Part shown: positions 45,620 to 57,092 of the stretch, piece by piece
How the letters are laid out: each line of letters starts with the position of its first letter
Numbering within the stretch: position 1 is the first letter of the stretch
Assembly (NCBI GenBank): GCA_030692515.1
Contig: JAUXZS010000015.1
Coordinates: 310,001-374,000 of the forward strand
From: Bacteroidota bacterium
GTDB taxonomy: Bacteria; Bacteroidota; Bacteroidia; B-17B0; Aurantibacillaceae
Length of the DNA: 64,000 nt
Direction: 5' to 3'
Position numbers and translations under genes: made by a program
Notes under the pieces: generated by a model
What the model was told of the DNA's origin: nothing
What the model saw: the letters and a program-made list of their open reading frames with translations, nothing else
Database searches by the model: none

Positions 45620-47206
45620 ATGAAAAAAAGAGTAATAAAATATATTTTATCCTGGTTATTTATATCCCAAACAGCATTAGCCCAACCAACTAACATTAAC
45701 TTATCTACAACAACCCTAGTTGCAAGTGAACCTTTTTTGGCAATAAACCCGACAAATACATCAAACATAGTTGTTAGTTGGATGTCCCTAGATGCTTCCA
45801 CTGCTTATAGAATGGCTATTAAAACTAAAGTTAGTTTTGATGGCGGAGCTTCTTGGGCTAACCAAAGTATTCAACCCCATTTTTCATCAACATGGAATTC
45901 AGCGGATGTTTCTATGCAGTTCACAAACGATGGAATGTTGCATCTTACTTATGTTGATTTCTGCCAAAGCCCAGATTCGGGAGGAGTTTATTATACGCAT
46001 TCAACAAACGGTGGAATTTCTTGGATTCCTCCTGTGCAAGTTTGGAATGGTAATACTGAAGATGCTGCAAAAAAACCCTTTGATAGGCCGTGGATTGTTG
46101 CGGATAATTCAGGCTCGGTAAACAACAAAGTGTTATACCTTACTACAAAGCCGGCACCTTGGATAACAAGCCCTTCAAATCGGCCATACTTAAAATTTTC
46201 TGCAGATAGTGGTCAAACATGGAGTACGTATAGATACATCGACACAACAAATTACCTTGTTGGTAGCTACACAAGTCCAATGGCCTCGCCTGCGGTAGGC
46301 CCCACTGGTACTTTTTTTGCAGCGTACCCAAGTTATAACACATCTCAATCCCCTTTTCTGAAATTTTTTTTAGCAAAATCAAACAATCGTGGTGGCACCT
46401 TTACATTTAACGATATAATTGCTAGTCCAACTATTGCCGCCCAACCAAACTATAAAAAGGCATGGCACCTTGCCGCTAACCCGGCAAATAGTAATCAATT
46501 GGCTTTTGCCTACATAGGTTCTGCGTATGGTGATCCTGATGTGTTTATAACTACAACAAACAATGGCGGCTCAACATGGTCCGCGCCGGTCCGTGCAAAT
46601 GATGATGCTATTTCAAATGGAAAAGGGCAGGATTTGATTTGGATCACGTATTCAAATATTGGAACACTTTTAGCTACATGGAGAGATAGAAGAAACGCAG
46701 CCGGCACGGGCTTTTCACAACCAACAGATATTTATTATTCTACTTCTTCAAACAACGGTATAAGCTTTAAAGCAAATAAGCCCTTAACAACCTATACTTT
46801 ACCTCACGATACCGCACTTCTATTGTCAGATAATGCTTTTATGTGTTCACAAATGATGAACAATGATGTATATGCAACTTGGGGCGATGTGAGAACCGGA
46901 AACTTAAATATTTTTTTTACAAAAGTGGTTAATGATACATTAACTTTTATCTCTGAATTAAATCATACTGATAATTTAAGTTTTTCATTCTATCCTAATC
47001 CGGCTAGTGCTAAAGTAACAGTTAAATCTTCCAATTCTGTTTTTTCTGTATCAATTTGTGATTTACTCGGAAATGAAATTATAAAATCCGAAAACAAAAG
47101 TAATCTATCTGAAATCGATATCAGTAAATTCCCAAGCGGCACATATCTGTTAAAAATTTATACTGCCAACAGATATAGCACACAAAAACTTTTAATACAA
47201 CACTAA
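45620..47206 (+). CDS. Sialidase-like (BNR/Asp-box) secreted protein with T9SS type A sorting domain
   Basis: A 528-residue exported protein with at least four Asp-boxes on a beta-propeller: SFDGGASWAN, STNGGISWIP, SADSGQTWST, TNNGGSTWSA; FDRPWIVAD resembles the Arg-containing region preceding the second box in sialidases. Signal peptide about 1-20. The T9SS type A signal begins FSFYPNPASAKVTVKSS. Real sialidases need an Arg triad and a Tyr/Glu pair that I cannot confirm here, so the enzyme activity is uncertain. Confidence 0.78.
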   Translation: MKKRVIKYILSWLFISQTALAQPTNINLSTTTLVASEPFLAINPTNTSNIVVSWMSLDASTAYRMAIKTKVSFDGGASWANQSIQPHFSSTWNSADVSMQFTNDGMLHLTYVDFCQSPDSGGVYYTHSTNGGISWIPPVQVWNGNTEDAAKKPFDRPWIVADNSGSVNNKVLYLTTKPAPWITSPSNRPYLKFSADSGQTWSTYRYIDTTNYLVGSYTSPMASPAVGPTGTFFAAYPSYNTSQSPFLKFFLAKSNNRGGTFTFNDIIASPTIAAQPNYKKAWHLAANPANSNQLAFAYIGSAYGDPDVFITTTNNGGSTWSAPVRANDDAISNGKGQDLIWITYSNIGTLLATWRDRRNAAGTGFSQPTDIYYSTSSNNGISFKANKPLTTYTLPHDTALLLSDNAFMCSQMMNNDVYATWGDVRTGNLNIFFTKVVNDTLTFISELNHTDNLSFSFYPNPASAKVTVKSSNSVFSVSICDLLGNEIIKSENKSNLSEIDISKFPSGTYLLKIYTANRYSTQKLLIQH

Positions 47207-47247
47207 TACAATTGATTATTTTTAGCGTACAAAGACATTCTCAAACA

Positions 47248-47733
47248 ATGAATAATAAAGAACTAATAACAAAATTTTACACTTCTTTTGCTGAAGCTGA
47301 TGCAGAAGCAATGATAAATTGTTACGACTCAATAATTACATTTACCGATCCGGCTTTTGGCACATTAAAAGGCAACGATGCTAAAAACATGTGGCGTATG
47401 CTTATTGAAAAAAGTAATGGCAATTTAAAAATTGAATTTGCTAATGTAGAAGCGAATGATAAAATAGGTTCGGCAAATTGGACGGCAGTATATTTGTACG
47501 GAGATACTCAAAGAATAATTGTAAATAAAATTTCAGCTAAGTTCGAGTTCGAGAATGGAAAGATAATCAAACATACGGATTATTTTGATTTATGGAAGTG
47601 GACTAGGCAAGCATTAGGCTGGAAAGGCTATTTATTTGGCTACACTTCGTTTATGAAAAAGAAGATTCAAAAGCAAGCATCAAGCTTATTGTTAACTTAC
47701 AGCTCAAAACAAAGACACATCATTGCTAAGTGA
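47248..47733 (+). CDS. NTF2-like (SnoaL) family protein
   Basis: A 161-residue protein with the cone-shaped NTF2-like pattern: MNNKELITKFYTSFAEADAE, a central YDSIITFTDPAFGTLKG, and strands IGSANWTAVYLYG and ENGKIIKHTDYFDLWKW. Members bind or transform small hydrophobic ligands; the specific role here is unknown. I start at ATG 47248; an upstream in-frame TTG (47212) lies right after the sialidase-like gene. It is probably co-transcribed with that gene or with the hydrolase downstream. Confidence 0.75.
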   Translation: MNNKELITKFYTSFAEADAEAMINCYDSIITFTDPAFGTLKGNDAKNMWRMLIEKSNGNLKIEFANVEANDKIGSANWTAVYLYGDTQRIIVNKISAKFEFENGKIIKHTDYFDLWKWTRQALGWKGYLFGYTSFMKKKIQKQASSLLLTYSSKQRHIIAK

Positions 47734-47855
47734 AATTCCTAATAAAAAATAGTTCCGTTCATTATTTGAATATTTCTTCACATGTTAGTTGATTTCAATA
47801 AATACTCAGCGCTTTAAAAAACAATAATTTATTTTCACAAAAAAACATTCAAATT

Positions 47856-48638
47856 ATGAGTAATCTTCATCAAGCTAAAACTATTGTGTTTGTTCATGGG
47901 CTTTTTGTAAACGCCAAAAGTTGGTGCAATTGGGTAAAATTTTTCGAAGCAAAAGGTTATAAATGCTTTGCGCCAAATTATCCCTTTCACGAAGGTGAGC
48001 CATCACTTTTAAGAAACAACATTAATTCAAACGTTGGCAAATTAACTTTTAAAAAAGTAGTGGAAAACTTTTCTGATTTTATTGATACACTACCCGAAAA
48101 ACCAATATTAATTGGGCATTCAATTGGTGGACTTGTGGTGCAAAAACTTATCGAATCAAATAAAGCTATTGCAGGCATTTGCATCGATTCGGCACCACCC
48201 TCAGGCGTTATAAGTTTTGAGCGCAGTTTTTTAAGGGCAAATTTACCAACCTTAAACCCATTTAAAGGAAACTCCCCTTGTTTACCAAGCGTAAAGTGGT
48301 TTCAATACGCTTTTTGTAATACTATGACAATGGAAGAAACAGAAATTGAATATAATAAATACGTAGTGCCTGAAAGTAGAAATATTCCACGAAACACAAC
48401 ATTAGGCGCGTGTTTTATTGATTTTAAAAAACCACATAATCCTTTATTGATAATTGCTGGTGAGAAAGACAATATAATTCCCTCTTCACTTAATAAGAAA
48501 AACTTTAAAGCCTATAAAGATAAGAATAGTGTCACTGAATTTAAAGAATTTTTAAATCGAACCCATTATATTTGTGGCCAAAAAAACTGGGAAGAAGTAG
48601 CAACATTTATTAATGATTGGTTAAGTAGATTAAAATAA
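47856..48638 (+). CDS. Alpha/beta hydrolase
   Basis: A 260-residue cytoplasmic serine hydrolase. FVHGLFVNAKSWCNW carries the oxyanion loop, GHSIGG the nucleophile Ser89, AGEKDNIIP the acid Asp205 and RTHYICG the catalytic His237, so the triad is complete. Substrate not predictable. It stands next to the NTF2-like gene, and small hydrolase/NTF2 pairs are compatible with detoxification or secondary metabolism, but this is conjecture. Confidence 0.82.
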   Translation: MSNLHQAKTIVFVHGLFVNAKSWCNWVKFFEAKGYKCFAPNYPFHEGEPSLLRNNINSNVGKLTFKKVVENFSDFIDTLPEKPILIGHSIGGLVVQKLIESNKAIAGICIDSAPPSGVISFERSFLRANLPTLNPFKGNSPCLPSVKWFQYAFCNTMTMEETEIEYNKYVVPESRNIPRNTTLGACFIDFKKPHNPLLIIAGEKDNIIPSSLNKKNFKAYKDKNSVTEFKEFLNRTHYICGQKNWEEVATFINDWLSRLK

Positions 48639-48739
48639 ATTAAGAAGTTTTTTCTTAATTGGGTGATTTTTTTGTTATGGAATTGTTTTTATTCTTCAAT
48701 ATGCCCGCTTTAAAAAACAATTTATTATGCATAGAAAAT

Positions 48740-49235
48740 ATGAATTTATCTCTTAGGCTTACCATTAAAAATACTATTCCTATTTCAGAAGTAGATCCTG
48801 ATTTTAGGTTACCCTTATTCAGGCCATTGACGCTTAAAAAGATGATTATTTTTTAGAAATTGGTGAACAATGTAGGCATGTTGCTTCTGTTAAATCAGGA
48901 ATGTTGCGAATTTATTACCCTAATGACAAAGGAAAAGAAGCTACTTGTTATTTTTCATTACCCAACGAATTTGTAACTTCGTTTTCCGCTTTTACAACAG
49001 GAAACCCATCAATAGAAAACATTCAAGCAATTCTACCGACTGAATTATTTGTCATAGAAAACAAGCCCTTGAAGAATTACATCTAAAAATTCCTATTACA
49101 CAAGAGTTTGGAAGAAAGGCAGCGGAGAATCTCGCCATAATTATGGAAAAGAGAATTTCAGTATCTTTAAATAACTCCGCCGATGAACGTTACAATTTTT
49201 TATTAAAACGCAGCCCTATTTTAATTCAAATGTGA
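48740..49235 (+). pseudogene. Decayed Crp/Fnr regulator, close copy of the gene at 29889
   Basis: Three fragments in different frames align end to end with the intact regulator: NLSLRLTIKNTIPISEVD ... LTLKK (from ATG 48740), then EIGEQCRHVASVKSGMLRIYY ... PTELFVIE, then KIPITQEFGRKAAENLA ... LLKRSPILIQ. One base is missing in an A-run near 48838 and another near 49058, and a stop at 49233 comes before the DNA-binding helix-turn-helix. The decay sites and the missing reader domain make it non-functional. Confidence 0.85.
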
Positions 49236-49280
49236 TACCATAAGCATCATTTTTATGGCTTTTAGGCAGACTTACCCCTG

Positions 49281-49385
49281 TTTCATTCCTCTAAATCCTG
49301 TGTTAATTCCCTAAAAACTTATTCAGGTTAATGTTCTGTTGTTTCATCTTTTTTACTACTTAACTTTATTTGAAAACTATTTACC
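49281..49385 (+). promoter_or_regulatory. Conserved upstream region of the first giant T9SS gene
   Basis: This 105-nt stretch matches 57093-57199 upstream of the second giant gene at most positions. It contains TTG (49339-49341), 19 nt, TAACTTTA (49361-49368), i.e. the -33/-7 arrangement with A in place of the final G. The common block ATTCAGGTTAAT just upstream may be a regulator site. Confidence 0.6.
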
Positions 49386-52300
49386 ATGAAATTTAATTCT
49401 ACTTTTTGTAAGCGTATTATCCTGTTATTATTTATCTGTACCTCAACTCTGTTCAGTAACAATAAAAATCCTTTTGCAAATAGTAGTAATTCTGCTTTAA
49501 GTAAACCACTTCAGTCAAGTGATGATTCCAAACTAAAGGAAAAAGCACAGCAATGGATGCAAAACCAACCTGTTCAGTTTCTTGAAAATAAAGGTCAAAT
49601 AGCCGATGTAAATGGTCAGCCGGTTTCTTACGTTTTATTCGAAGCCACTACTCCTGGCATGAATTTGTACGTTACCGAAAAAGGGTTAAGCTATTTTTTT
49701 GTTGCGCCCGATGAAGATAAGGAAGAGTATGAAAGAGAGAAAAATCATTCCGGTAAAAATAACCTTGGGATGAGCGAAGAGAATTTTGAAATTAAATACT
49801 CCCGAATTGATATGCTTTTAAAGGGCGCATCCATTAAAAGAGAAAATATTATTAAGGAAGGTGAAAGCTCGGATTTTATGCAATTTTTTTTAGGCCATTG
49901 CCCAAAGGGAATTACGGATGTACACAAGTATAAAAAAATTACTATTAAAGAGATATATACTGGTATCGATTGGATACTTTATAATTCAGATAATAATGGT
50001 TTTAAGTATGATTTTATTGTACATCCTGGTGCTAATCCAAAGCAAATAGAAATGGTTTACTCCTCTTTAAAGCCATTAACATTAAACGAGAAGGGCGATA
50101 TTGTAATTAAAACTAAATTGGGCACACTAACTGAAAATGCTCCTGTTAGTTATCAGGGCGACAAAGAGATTCAAAGTAGCTTTATAAAAACAGTAAATCA
50201 AAAAAATAATAATGATGGATATGATTCACATATTCAGTTTGCAATAGAAAATTACAATCTAAAAGAAACACTTACCATTGATCCACAATTAGCTTGGGGT
50301 ACTTTTATTGGTAATTTAGCGCCTTCTGTTTTAACAGGCCCAAAAAGTATTACAACCGATCTGTCTGGAAATGTTTTTGTAACAGGTTATGGTTCTGCAA
50401 ATGCATTATTTAATCCTGGAGGCTCTGCTTATTATCAAGGCGTATCAGGTGGTGGAGGCGGCGAATTTTGGATTTTAAAATTTAGTAATTCCGGTGTGTT
50501 GCAATGGGGTACTTTTTATGGAGGAAGCGGTACCGATGAATCTACATTTATTTGTACTGACAATTCTGGAAATGTTTTTTTGACAGGATATACATCTTCA
50601 ACTAATTTTCCTGTAATGAATTCTGGTGGCTATTTTCAGGCAACGCCAGCTGCTGCAAGCAATACGGATGCTTTTATACTAAAATTTACAAACGCAGGTG
50701 TTCTCCAATGGGCTACTCTATATGGCGGTACAGGCTCTGGAGGTCCTTTTACTCAAGGTTTATCAATTTGCATTGATCCATCAAATAATGTATATGTTAC
50801 CGGATCAACAATGGCAACTACTTTCCCAGTTCTTAATCCGGGGGGTGGGGCTTATTTTCAGCCAACAAAATCTAATCCATTTGCCGGTAGTGCATATTTA
50901 TTAAAATTTTCTAATACCGGTACGCTTATTTGGTCTACTCTTTTTGGTACAGGTACGGGAACTAATACTTCTAATAGTAGCGCTGTATCTACTGACGCTC
51001 TTGGTAATGTGTTTATTTCAGGGGTTGGCACCGTTCCTCTTTTAAATCCTGGCGGAGGAGCCTATTATCAAGCAGTAAATGCAGGTGCGAGCGATCTTTT
51101 TGTTACAAAGTTCTTGAGTACAGGTGCACTTTTTTGGTCAACGTATTATGGGGGCTCCGGCACTGATAAAGTAATTTCTATTTGCACAGATAATTCAGGA
51201 AATTTGTTTGCAACTGGCTGGACCACTTCATTGAATTTACCTGTACTTAATCCAGGATGTAGCGCTTATTTTCAAAATGCCTATGGAGGAGGTTCGCAAG
51301 ATGCTTTTATTCTTAAATTTAGTAACAGTGGTGTAAATTTGTGGTCTACATATTATGGAGGTGTTAGTAATGAGGATTTTTTATCAAATGATGTGATTAC
51401 CACTGACCCTTGTGGAAATTTATACATTGGATTGAATGGTCAAGGAAATGGCACGCCCTTACAATTATCTTCGTGTTCTGTAGGGTTTAATGATTTAACT
51501 TATGGTGGAGGAGCAAGAGATAACGTCATATTAAAATTTAGTAACATCGGTGTTCGTTTATGGGCAAGTTACACCGGAGGAGCGTTTGCCGCTCGTGTTT
51601 CAGTTGCTTGTGATGCAATTGGAAATCTATTTATAACAGGTGAGTGGGGAACGGGTGCTGGATATCCTATATTAAATCCTGGTGGAGGCGCATATTATGT
51701 TTCGAGTGGAACTAATAGCGATAATGGTTATGTCGTGAAGTTTGCTCCTGATCCCCCACCAACTTACTCGCAGTCTCAAATTAATAATTCAGGTACATGC
51801 AGTGGTTGTAATGGTAGCGCTTCCTTTACTGTAAATTGTGGTTCGCCCCCGTTTAATTATATTTGGAGCAATAGCTCGCAAACACTATGTAGCACCAATT
51901 CAGTCAATGCTATTTCAAGTATTTGTCCTGGTAATTACTCGGTACAAATTACAGATCAAGATTGCCATACAAACACTCTGTCTTATACAATAACAGGAAG
52001 TGTAGGTTCACCACCAAGCTTAACCGTCGTACCTGCAGCCACCTTGGCATGTAATCCAAATACTACTACATTAATTGCATCGAGTACTGCAACGGGTGTT
52101 CTTACCTACACTTGGTCTGGGCCAAGTATTATTAGTGGCTCAGCAACTCCAACACCAGTGGTTAATTTACCGGGAAATTATACAGTAACATTAACTCAAG
52201 GTGTTTGTAGCAATACAGCTATCGTTTCTGTGGCAAACAACACAAATACTCCTAATATTTCTATTATAGCTTCTAATACTTTATTAACTTGCTTAAATAC

Positions 52301-53693
52301 CTCTATACAAGTTACCGGCACATCAAGTACAAGTGGCGTAACATACTCTTGGTCCCCTCAAAATGTTACTACGAATACTGCGGTTGCAAATACCTCAGGA
52401 AGTTATACTCTTGCTATAACCAATACACTAAGTGGTTGCAGTTCTACGTCTGTATTAACAATAGCACAAAACACAACTGCTCCTAATATTTCTACTACTC
52501 TTCCATCAACCTTAACATGTATAACTCCAAGCGTCATCTTAACGGGCACGTCAACTACTTCCGGTGTCACGTATTCCTGGCAACCACAGGGCGTTACCAC
52601 CAATACTTCTATTGCAAATGTCGCAGGTAATTATACTTTGGCTATTTCCAATACACTCAGTGGTTGTAAGTCTACTTCTGTAATAACAGTAACGCAAAAC
52701 ACGGTATCTCCAAATATTTCATCAAATGTTAGTGGTGTTTTAACCTGTCTAAATACTTCTGTTGTTTTATTAGGAACCTCTACAACATCCGGTGTTACTT
52801 TTACATGGCAACCGCAAAATGTAAATACAAATACCGCAACCGCAATAAATTCTGGTAATTATACTTTAACAGTCGCCAATCCAACAACCGGTTGCTTAAA
52901 TAGTACAGTTGTGGTAGTCTCTCAAAACACAACTTCTCCTAATGCTTCAGTAAGCGGTGGCGGAACTTTAACTTGTTTAAATACAACGGTTAGTTTATTA
53001 GGTAATTCAACCACAAGTGGTGTTTCATATTTCTGGAATGGCCCGGGTATTATTTCTGGTACAAATATTGCCATAGCAATAGCAGATCAACCCGGCATTT
53101 ATACTCTAACTGTTATTGAGCCTGCTACAGGATGTGCAACAACAACAATAGTTAGTGTTTCAAGTAGTAGTATACCAATAGCTTCATTTACACAAAATGT
53201 CACAAGTGGTTCAGCCCCCTTAAATGTTAGCTTTACAAATTTAAGTTCGGGTGCAACATCTTATAGTTGGAATTTTGGTAACGGTGTCTCTTCTCTAACA
53301 AATCCAACAAATGTATTCACTACCCCTGGAACATATACGGTGGTTTTAACGGCAATAAACGCTCCATGTACTTCAACAACCGATATCGTGATAAAAGTAA
53401 ATACTAGTTTGGGTATCATACCGCAAGTGTTTACTCCAAATGGAGACGGGATAAATGAAGTATTCGAAATCAAGGGATTAGATTCTTATCCAAACAATAA
53501 TTTGCAAATATTTAATAGGTGGGGTAATCCGGTTTATTTCTCCAAGCCATATAAAAATGATTGGGATGGTACACCCAATACCGTTGGTAAAACGGGCGCA
53601 AATAAATTACCAACAGCAACCTATTTTTATATCTTGGATTTAGGCGACGAATACCAAACAATTTTTAGAGGATTTATTCAATTGCAATATTAG
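49386..53693 (+). CDS. Giant secreted adhesin-like protein with T9SS type B sorting domain
   Basis: A 1435-residue cell-surface protein. Order: signal peptide (about 1-25); DUF7948-like N-terminal domain with the FLENKGQ hallmark (about 58-295); SBBP repeats (about 300-790, units like [16 protein letters not shown]); strand-rich Ig-like region; four 76-77-residue Cys-paired repeats (about 956-1262); a PKD domain (about 1265-1340, GTYTVVLTA); and a type B sorting domain (about 1345-1435, [17 protein letters not shown]). Type B cargo often needs a PorP/SprF partner, which is encoded directly downstream. Likely attachment or gliding adhesin. Confidence 0.85.
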   Translation: MKFNSTFCKRIILLLFICTSTLFSNNKNPFANSSNSALSKPLQSSDDSKLKEKAQQWMQNQPVQFLENKGQIADVNGQPVSYVLFEATTPGMNLYVTEKGLSYFFVAPDEDKEEYEREKNHSGKNNLGMSEENFEIKYSRIDMLLKGASIKRENIIKEGESSDFMQFFLGHCPKGITDVHKYKKITIKEIYTGIDWILYNSDNNGFKYDFIVHPGANPKQIEMVYSSLKPLTLNEKGDIVIKTKLGTLTENAPVSYQGDKEIQSSFIKTVNQKNNNDGYDSHIQFAIENYNLKETLTIDPQLAWGTFIGNLAPSVLTGPKSITTDLSGNVFVTGYGSANALFNPGGSAYYQGVSGGGGGEFWILKFSNSGVLQWGTFYGGSGTDESTFICTDNSGNVFLTGYTSSTNFPVMNSGGYFQATPAAASNTDAFILKFTNAGVLQWATLYGGTGSGGPFTQGLSICIDPSNNVYVTGSTMATTFPVLNPGGGAYFQPTKSNPFAGSAYLLKFSNTGTLIWSTLFGTGTGTNTSNSSAVSTDALGNVFISGVGTVPLLNPGGGAYYQAVNAGASDLFVTKFLSTGALFWSTYYGGSGTDKVISICTDNSGNLFATGWTTSLNLPVLNPGCSAYFQNAYGGGSQDAFILKFSNSGVNLWSTYYGGVSNEDFLSNDVITTDPCGNLYIGLNGQGNGTPLQLSSCSVGFNDLTYGGGARDNVILKFSNIGVRLWASYTGGAFAARVSVACDAIGNLFITGEWGTGAGYPILNPGGGAYYVSSGTNSDNGYVVKFAPDPPPTYSQSQINNSGTCSGCNGSASFTVNCGSPPFNYIWSNSSQTLCSTNSVNAISSICPGNYSVQITDQDCHTNTLSYTITGSVGSPPSLTVVPAATLACNPNTTTLIASSTATGVLTYTWSGPSIISGSATPTPVVNLPGNYTVTLTQGVCSNTAIVSVANNTNTPNISIIASNTLLTCLNTSIQVTGTSSTSGVTYSWSPQNVTTNTAVANTSGSYTLAITNTLSGCSSTSVLTIAQNTTAPNISTTLPSTLTCITPSVILTGTSTTSGVTYSWQPQGVTTNTSIANVAGNYTLAISNTLSGCKSTSVITVTQNTVSPNISSNVSGVLTCLNTSVVLLGTSTTSGVTFTWQPQNVNTNTATAINSGNYTLTVANPTTGCLNSTVVVVSQNTTSPNASVSGGGTLTCLNTTVSLLGNSTTSGVSYFWNGPGIISGTNIAIAIADQPGIYTLTVIEPATGCATTTIVSVSSSSIPIASFTQNVTSGSAPLNVSFTNLSSGATSYSWNFGNGVSSLTNPTNVFTTPGTYTVVLTAINAPCTSTTDIVIKVNTSLGIIPQVFTPNGDGINEVFEIKGLDSYPNNNLQIFNRWGNPVYFSKPYKNDWDGTPNTVGKTGANKLPTATYFYILDLGDEYQTIFRGFIQLQY
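52251..53172. repeat. Four tandem 76-77-residue coding repeats
   Basis: Units start near 52251, 52482, 52710 and 52938 (spacing 231, 228, 228 nt). Each encodes a strand-rich domain with two cysteines (L-T-C and S-G-C type) and phrases such as TTSGVTYSW and AGNYTL. They are in frame, so they are protein repeats and not spacers or mobile DNA. Confidence 0.85.
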
Positions 53694-53711
53694 TTGATAA
53701 AAAAAGATATA

Positions 53712-54644
53712 ATGAAAAATTCAAAAATATTAATTCTATTGGCAATCTATTTCCAAGGCTTTACATATACTTCATTTGGTCAACAAGAAGCACAAAACTC
53801 ATTTTACATGTTTAACCCTTCGGCTTTAAATCCCGCTTATGCTGGCAGCCGTAATGCTTTAAGCGCAATTCTCGATGTTCGTAGTCAATGGACAGGATGG
53901 ACAGGAGCACCAAAAACTAATGGTTTTATAATACACTCGCCATTAATGAATGAATCTATTGGTGTAGGATTAAATTTGGTAAATGATTTAATTGGACCAA
54001 CAAATAAAACTGCACTGTTCGGTGATTTTGCCTATCGTATTCGTTTGAATAAAGCCAATGATCGCTTGTGTTTTGGTGCTCGTGCCGGTGTTGATTTTTC
54101 CAGGAACAACTTGGCAAACCTTGATATAAATAATGCGTCTGACCCAGTAGTTACAAATAATGCCAATTTTAATACAACTACGTTTAATACTGGATTTGGT
54201 ATTTATTACTACGGGAAACGTTTTTTTCTTGGTTTAACAGCTCCAAAAGTCCTACCAAGTAAGTTAAGTAAAGATTCTAATTTCCCTCAATCAAAACAGG
54301 TTTTACATTACTACTTAATAGCTGGATATGTTTTTAATTTAAATAGTCTTTGGGACCTTAAGCCTAGTTGTTCTATAAAATATACTCAAAATGCACCTCT
54401 GTCCGTTGATGCTAACCTTTCTGTATTGTATAATAGTAAAATATGGTTTGGTATTATGTATCGTTATGGTTCTGCAGCAGGGGCAAACATTGTGTTCAAT
54501 TTCACTAAGCAATTAAGAGTTGGTTATGCCTATGATTACTCAATCACTAATATGGGTAAATATACTCCCAGCTCACATGAAATAATTTTTGGGTTTGACC
54601 TCCTGCCCGCTAATAAAGCAGTAAAATCCCCTCGATATTTTTAA
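53712..54644 (+). CDS. PorP/SprF family type IX secretion membrane protein
   Basis: A 310-residue outer-membrane barrel of the PorP/SprF family that pairs with type B cargo or forms part of the T9SS/gliding machinery. FNPSALNPAYAGSRNALS near the mature N-terminus is the family hallmark, followed by SQWTGWTGAPKT and IGVGLNLVNDLIGPTN. A signal peptide spans about 1-25. I start at ATG 53712 since an in-frame TTG at 53694 would overlap the previous stop region. It lies 18 nt behind the first giant gene and 35 nt before the OmpA/PD40 gene, clearly one operon. Confidence 0.92.
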   Translation: MKNSKILILLAIYFQGFTYTSFGQQEAQNSFYMFNPSALNPAYAGSRNALSAILDVRSQWTGWTGAPKTNGFIIHSPLMNESIGVGLNLVNDLIGPTNKTALFGDFAYRIRLNKANDRLCFGARAGVDFSRNNLANLDINNASDPVVTNNANFNTTTFNTGFGIYYYGKRFFLGLTAPKVLPSKLSKDSNFPQSKQVLHYYLIAGYVFNLNSLWDLKPSCSIKYTQNAPLSVDANLSVLYNSKIWFGIMYRYGSAAGANIVFNFTKQLRVGYAYDYSITNMGKYTPSSHEIIFGFDLLPANKAVKSPRYF

Positions 54645-54679
54645 AAATTAGTACAAATTAATATTAAAGAATTCAGTAA

Positions 54680-56890
54680 ATGAATAAAGCAACATTATTA
54701 TTTTTGATTTTATCCACAACAACCCTCTTAAAATCTCAATCGAATAAAGAAAAGATTGCCGATAAGTATTTCGCAAATTTAGAGTATCTCCCTGCCTCTA
54801 AAATGTACGAAGAGTTGGCGAAAAGCAAACACGCAAAAATTAAATATTATGTAAGAGCCGGCGAAAGTAATTTAAACATAGGTAATTATAGTAAAGCACA
54901 AAAATATTATGAAAATGCGTATGCGAATACAGGTATGTCTGATAAAGATTTCTATAATTATTATCAGGTACTAAAGTACAATTCAAACTACAACAAAGCT
55001 TCCGAAGTTTTTTCAAAAATTAGCAACGATCAATATAAATTGATACGTAGTAATATTAACCGTAAAAATTTTGCAATTGAAGAGTTAAAAAAGGATTCGG
55101 GTAATTATTCTTTGAAGAGATTAACAATTAACTCAGAAGAAAATGATTTCTGCTCTTATCTGTTAAATAATCAAATGTATTTTCTCTCTTCCCGAAGAAA
55201 CACCTCTTTTGTTGGACGTAAATATGGATGGGATAATTCGTATTATTTAGATGTTTATATGGGTGATATAGAAGGAACAGATGTAAAAAAATGCCAAGTT
55301 GTAAAAGAAGGATTAAAAACAAAAGCTCATGAAGGCCCTATATGTTTTACCGATGATGGTAATATCCAATTCATAACACGCGATAATTTAGTTAACAATA
55401 AACTAAAAAAAAGTAGCGAAAATCAAGTAAATCTTAAGATCCTAGTAAGAAAAAAGGAAAACAATAATTGGGGAGCCTGGTTTGAGTTCCCTTTTAACAG
55501 CAATGAATACTCCTGTGGTCATCCTGCGGTAAGTGGCGATGGAAATACCCTATACTTTGTTTCCGATATGCCGGGTAGTTTTGGTTTAACAGATATTTGG
55601 GTATCCCACTATAAAAACAACAATTGGTCAAAACCTGAGAACTTGGGTAAATCTGTTAATTCAGAAGGTAGAGAAATGTTTCCTCATTTATTTAATAATG
55701 AAGTCCTTTTTTATTCAAGTGATGGGAAAGTAGGATTAGGGGGATTAGATATATTTTACACTATGCCAACTGGGAATGACTATTTTGAAGCACAGAACTT
55801 GGGTTACCCAATCAACTCACAGTTTGATGATTTTGGTTTTTTAGCAAAAACAACCACTCAAGGCTACTTTGCAAGTAATAGGGGGGAAACAAAAGATGAT
55901 ATTTATAGTTTCGAGTCAATTAATCCAATAATTGGCGGTTCTATTAATTTGGTTGTAAAAGATAATATTACAAAAAAATATATCCCCAATACTAAAATTG
56001 TTTTAATCGCCGAAAATAGCAAATCCATCTATAAAGGCGTAACCGACGATAAGGGAGAGATTAGATTTAATGTTTTAGATGACAAAGGATATAAAATAGC
56101 AGCTAACAAAGATGGGTATAAAGAAGGAATTGAAATAATTAAAGGTGGAGGGCTGAAAGTTTTAATTAATTCCAAAAAAGAAGTATTTATCGAAAGCATG
56201 ATTTTCGGTTTGATAGGTTCGATTTCAGATGCGGAGAATGCTTTACCAATAGATGGAGTTAAAGTTACAATTACTGATGGCTTTAATCAAACGCAACCTT
56301 TGACTTTTACAACTGATAAAGAAGGTGGTTTTAAGCATACCTATAAAGATAAAAAAATAGGTGATGAATTGTCATACGTCATCAAATTGGAAAAAGAAGG
56401 CTATTTAACAAAGATTCAACCTGTCGACATGGTTATTAAAAAGGATGGTTATATCGTTTTGAACGACTACTTAAATAACAAAATGTGTAAAATGAAACTG
56501 GGTACCGATATTGGCAAAGCCGTAGATCTCAAACCAATTTATTTTGACCTTGACAAGTCAACCGTTCGCATGGATGCAAAATTGGAGTTAGATAAAATTG
56601 TTCAGTTATTAAAACAAAACCCGGAAATTGTTATTGAACTTAGTTCACACACAGATTGCAGGGGCACTGCTACAAGAAACTTGGCTTTATCTGATAGAAG
56701 GGCAAAAGCCTCTGCCGGTTATATTATTTCCAAAGGTATAAGTCAATCCCGTATTTATGGGAAGGGTTATGGAGAATCTAAACTAATTAATGACTGTAAA
56801 TGTGAAAACATGATTAATATTCCTTGTAGTGAGGAACAGCATGCCCAAAATCGCAGAACCGAATTTAAGATCACAAAAATAAAACCATAA
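54680..56890 (+). CDS. OmpA-family protein with TPR and PD40 domains (T9SS-associated)
   Basis: A 736-residue envelope protein. Signal peptide (about 1-20); TPR-like helices (about 22-130); PD40/WD40-like propeller (about 150-410, including HPAVSGDGNTLYFVSDMPG); a carboxypeptidase-regulatory-like strand domain (about 420-610); and a C-terminal OmpA domain (about 619-736) with PIYFDLDKSTVR and the peptidoglycan-binding SHTDCRG and LSDRRAKA. PorE-type proteins of this plan anchor the T9SS to the cell wall. It is the last gene before the second giant gene. Confidence 0.9.
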   Translation: MNKATLLFLILSTTTLLKSQSNKEKIADKYFANLEYLPASKMYEELAKSKHAKIKYYVRAGESNLNIGNYSKAQKYYENAYANTGMSDKDFYNYYQVLKYNSNYNKASEVFSKISNDQYKLIRSNINRKNFAIEELKKDSGNYSLKRLTINSEENDFCSYLLNNQMYFLSSRRNTSFVGRKYGWDNSYYLDVYMGDIEGTDVKKCQVVKEGLKTKAHEGPICFTDDGNIQFITRDNLVNNKLKKSSENQVNLKILVRKKENNNWGAWFEFPFNSNEYSCGHPAVSGDGNTLYFVSDMPGSFGLTDIWVSHYKNNNWSKPENLGKSVNSEGREMFPHLFNNEVLFYSSDGKVGLGGLDIFYTMPTGNDYFEAQNLGYPINSQFDDFGFLAKTTTQGYFASNRGETKDDIYSFESINPIIGGSINLVVKDNITKKYIPNTKIVLIAENSKSIYKGVTDDKGEIRFNVLDDKGYKIAANKDGYKEGIEIIKGGGLKVLINSKKEVFIESMIFGLIGSISDAENALPIDGVKVTITDGFNQTQPLTFTTDKEGGFKHTYKDKKIGDELSYVIKLEKEGYLTKIQPVDMVIKKDGYIVLNDYLNNKMCKMKLGTDIGKAVDLKPIYFDLDKSTVRMDAKLELDKIVQLLKQNPEIVIELSSHTDCRGTATRNLALSDRRAKASAGYIISKGISQSRIYGKGYGESKLINDCKCENMINIPCSEEQHAQNRRTEFKITKIKP

Positions 56891-57092
56891 TTGAGTTTTG
56901 TAAACTTTAATAGGGTGAGCGACTAAACGTATTAATTTACCATTTTGTAAGATTAATAGTCCGTACAAAAAAAATCAATACATGTATATTTAGCGTAAAA
57001 TTTTACACCCATCATTCTCAAAAATTCAGATTACATACCCTAATTAATACAATATAGTTCGTTTTATTGTTTTTTGAATCATTTTACCTTCA
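56891..57092. other. Intergenic stretch without recognisable features
   Basis: About 200 nt between the OmpA gene and the conserved promoter region of the second giant gene. AT-rich; no coding potential, no strong hairpin, no repeat noticed. Confidence 0.5.

Noticed and set aside
52251-53172. Regularly spaced repeats suggesting a CRISPR-like array
   Set aside because: The period is 228-231 nt, a multiple of three, the frame stays open, and the repeats encode similar domains. They are protein repeats.
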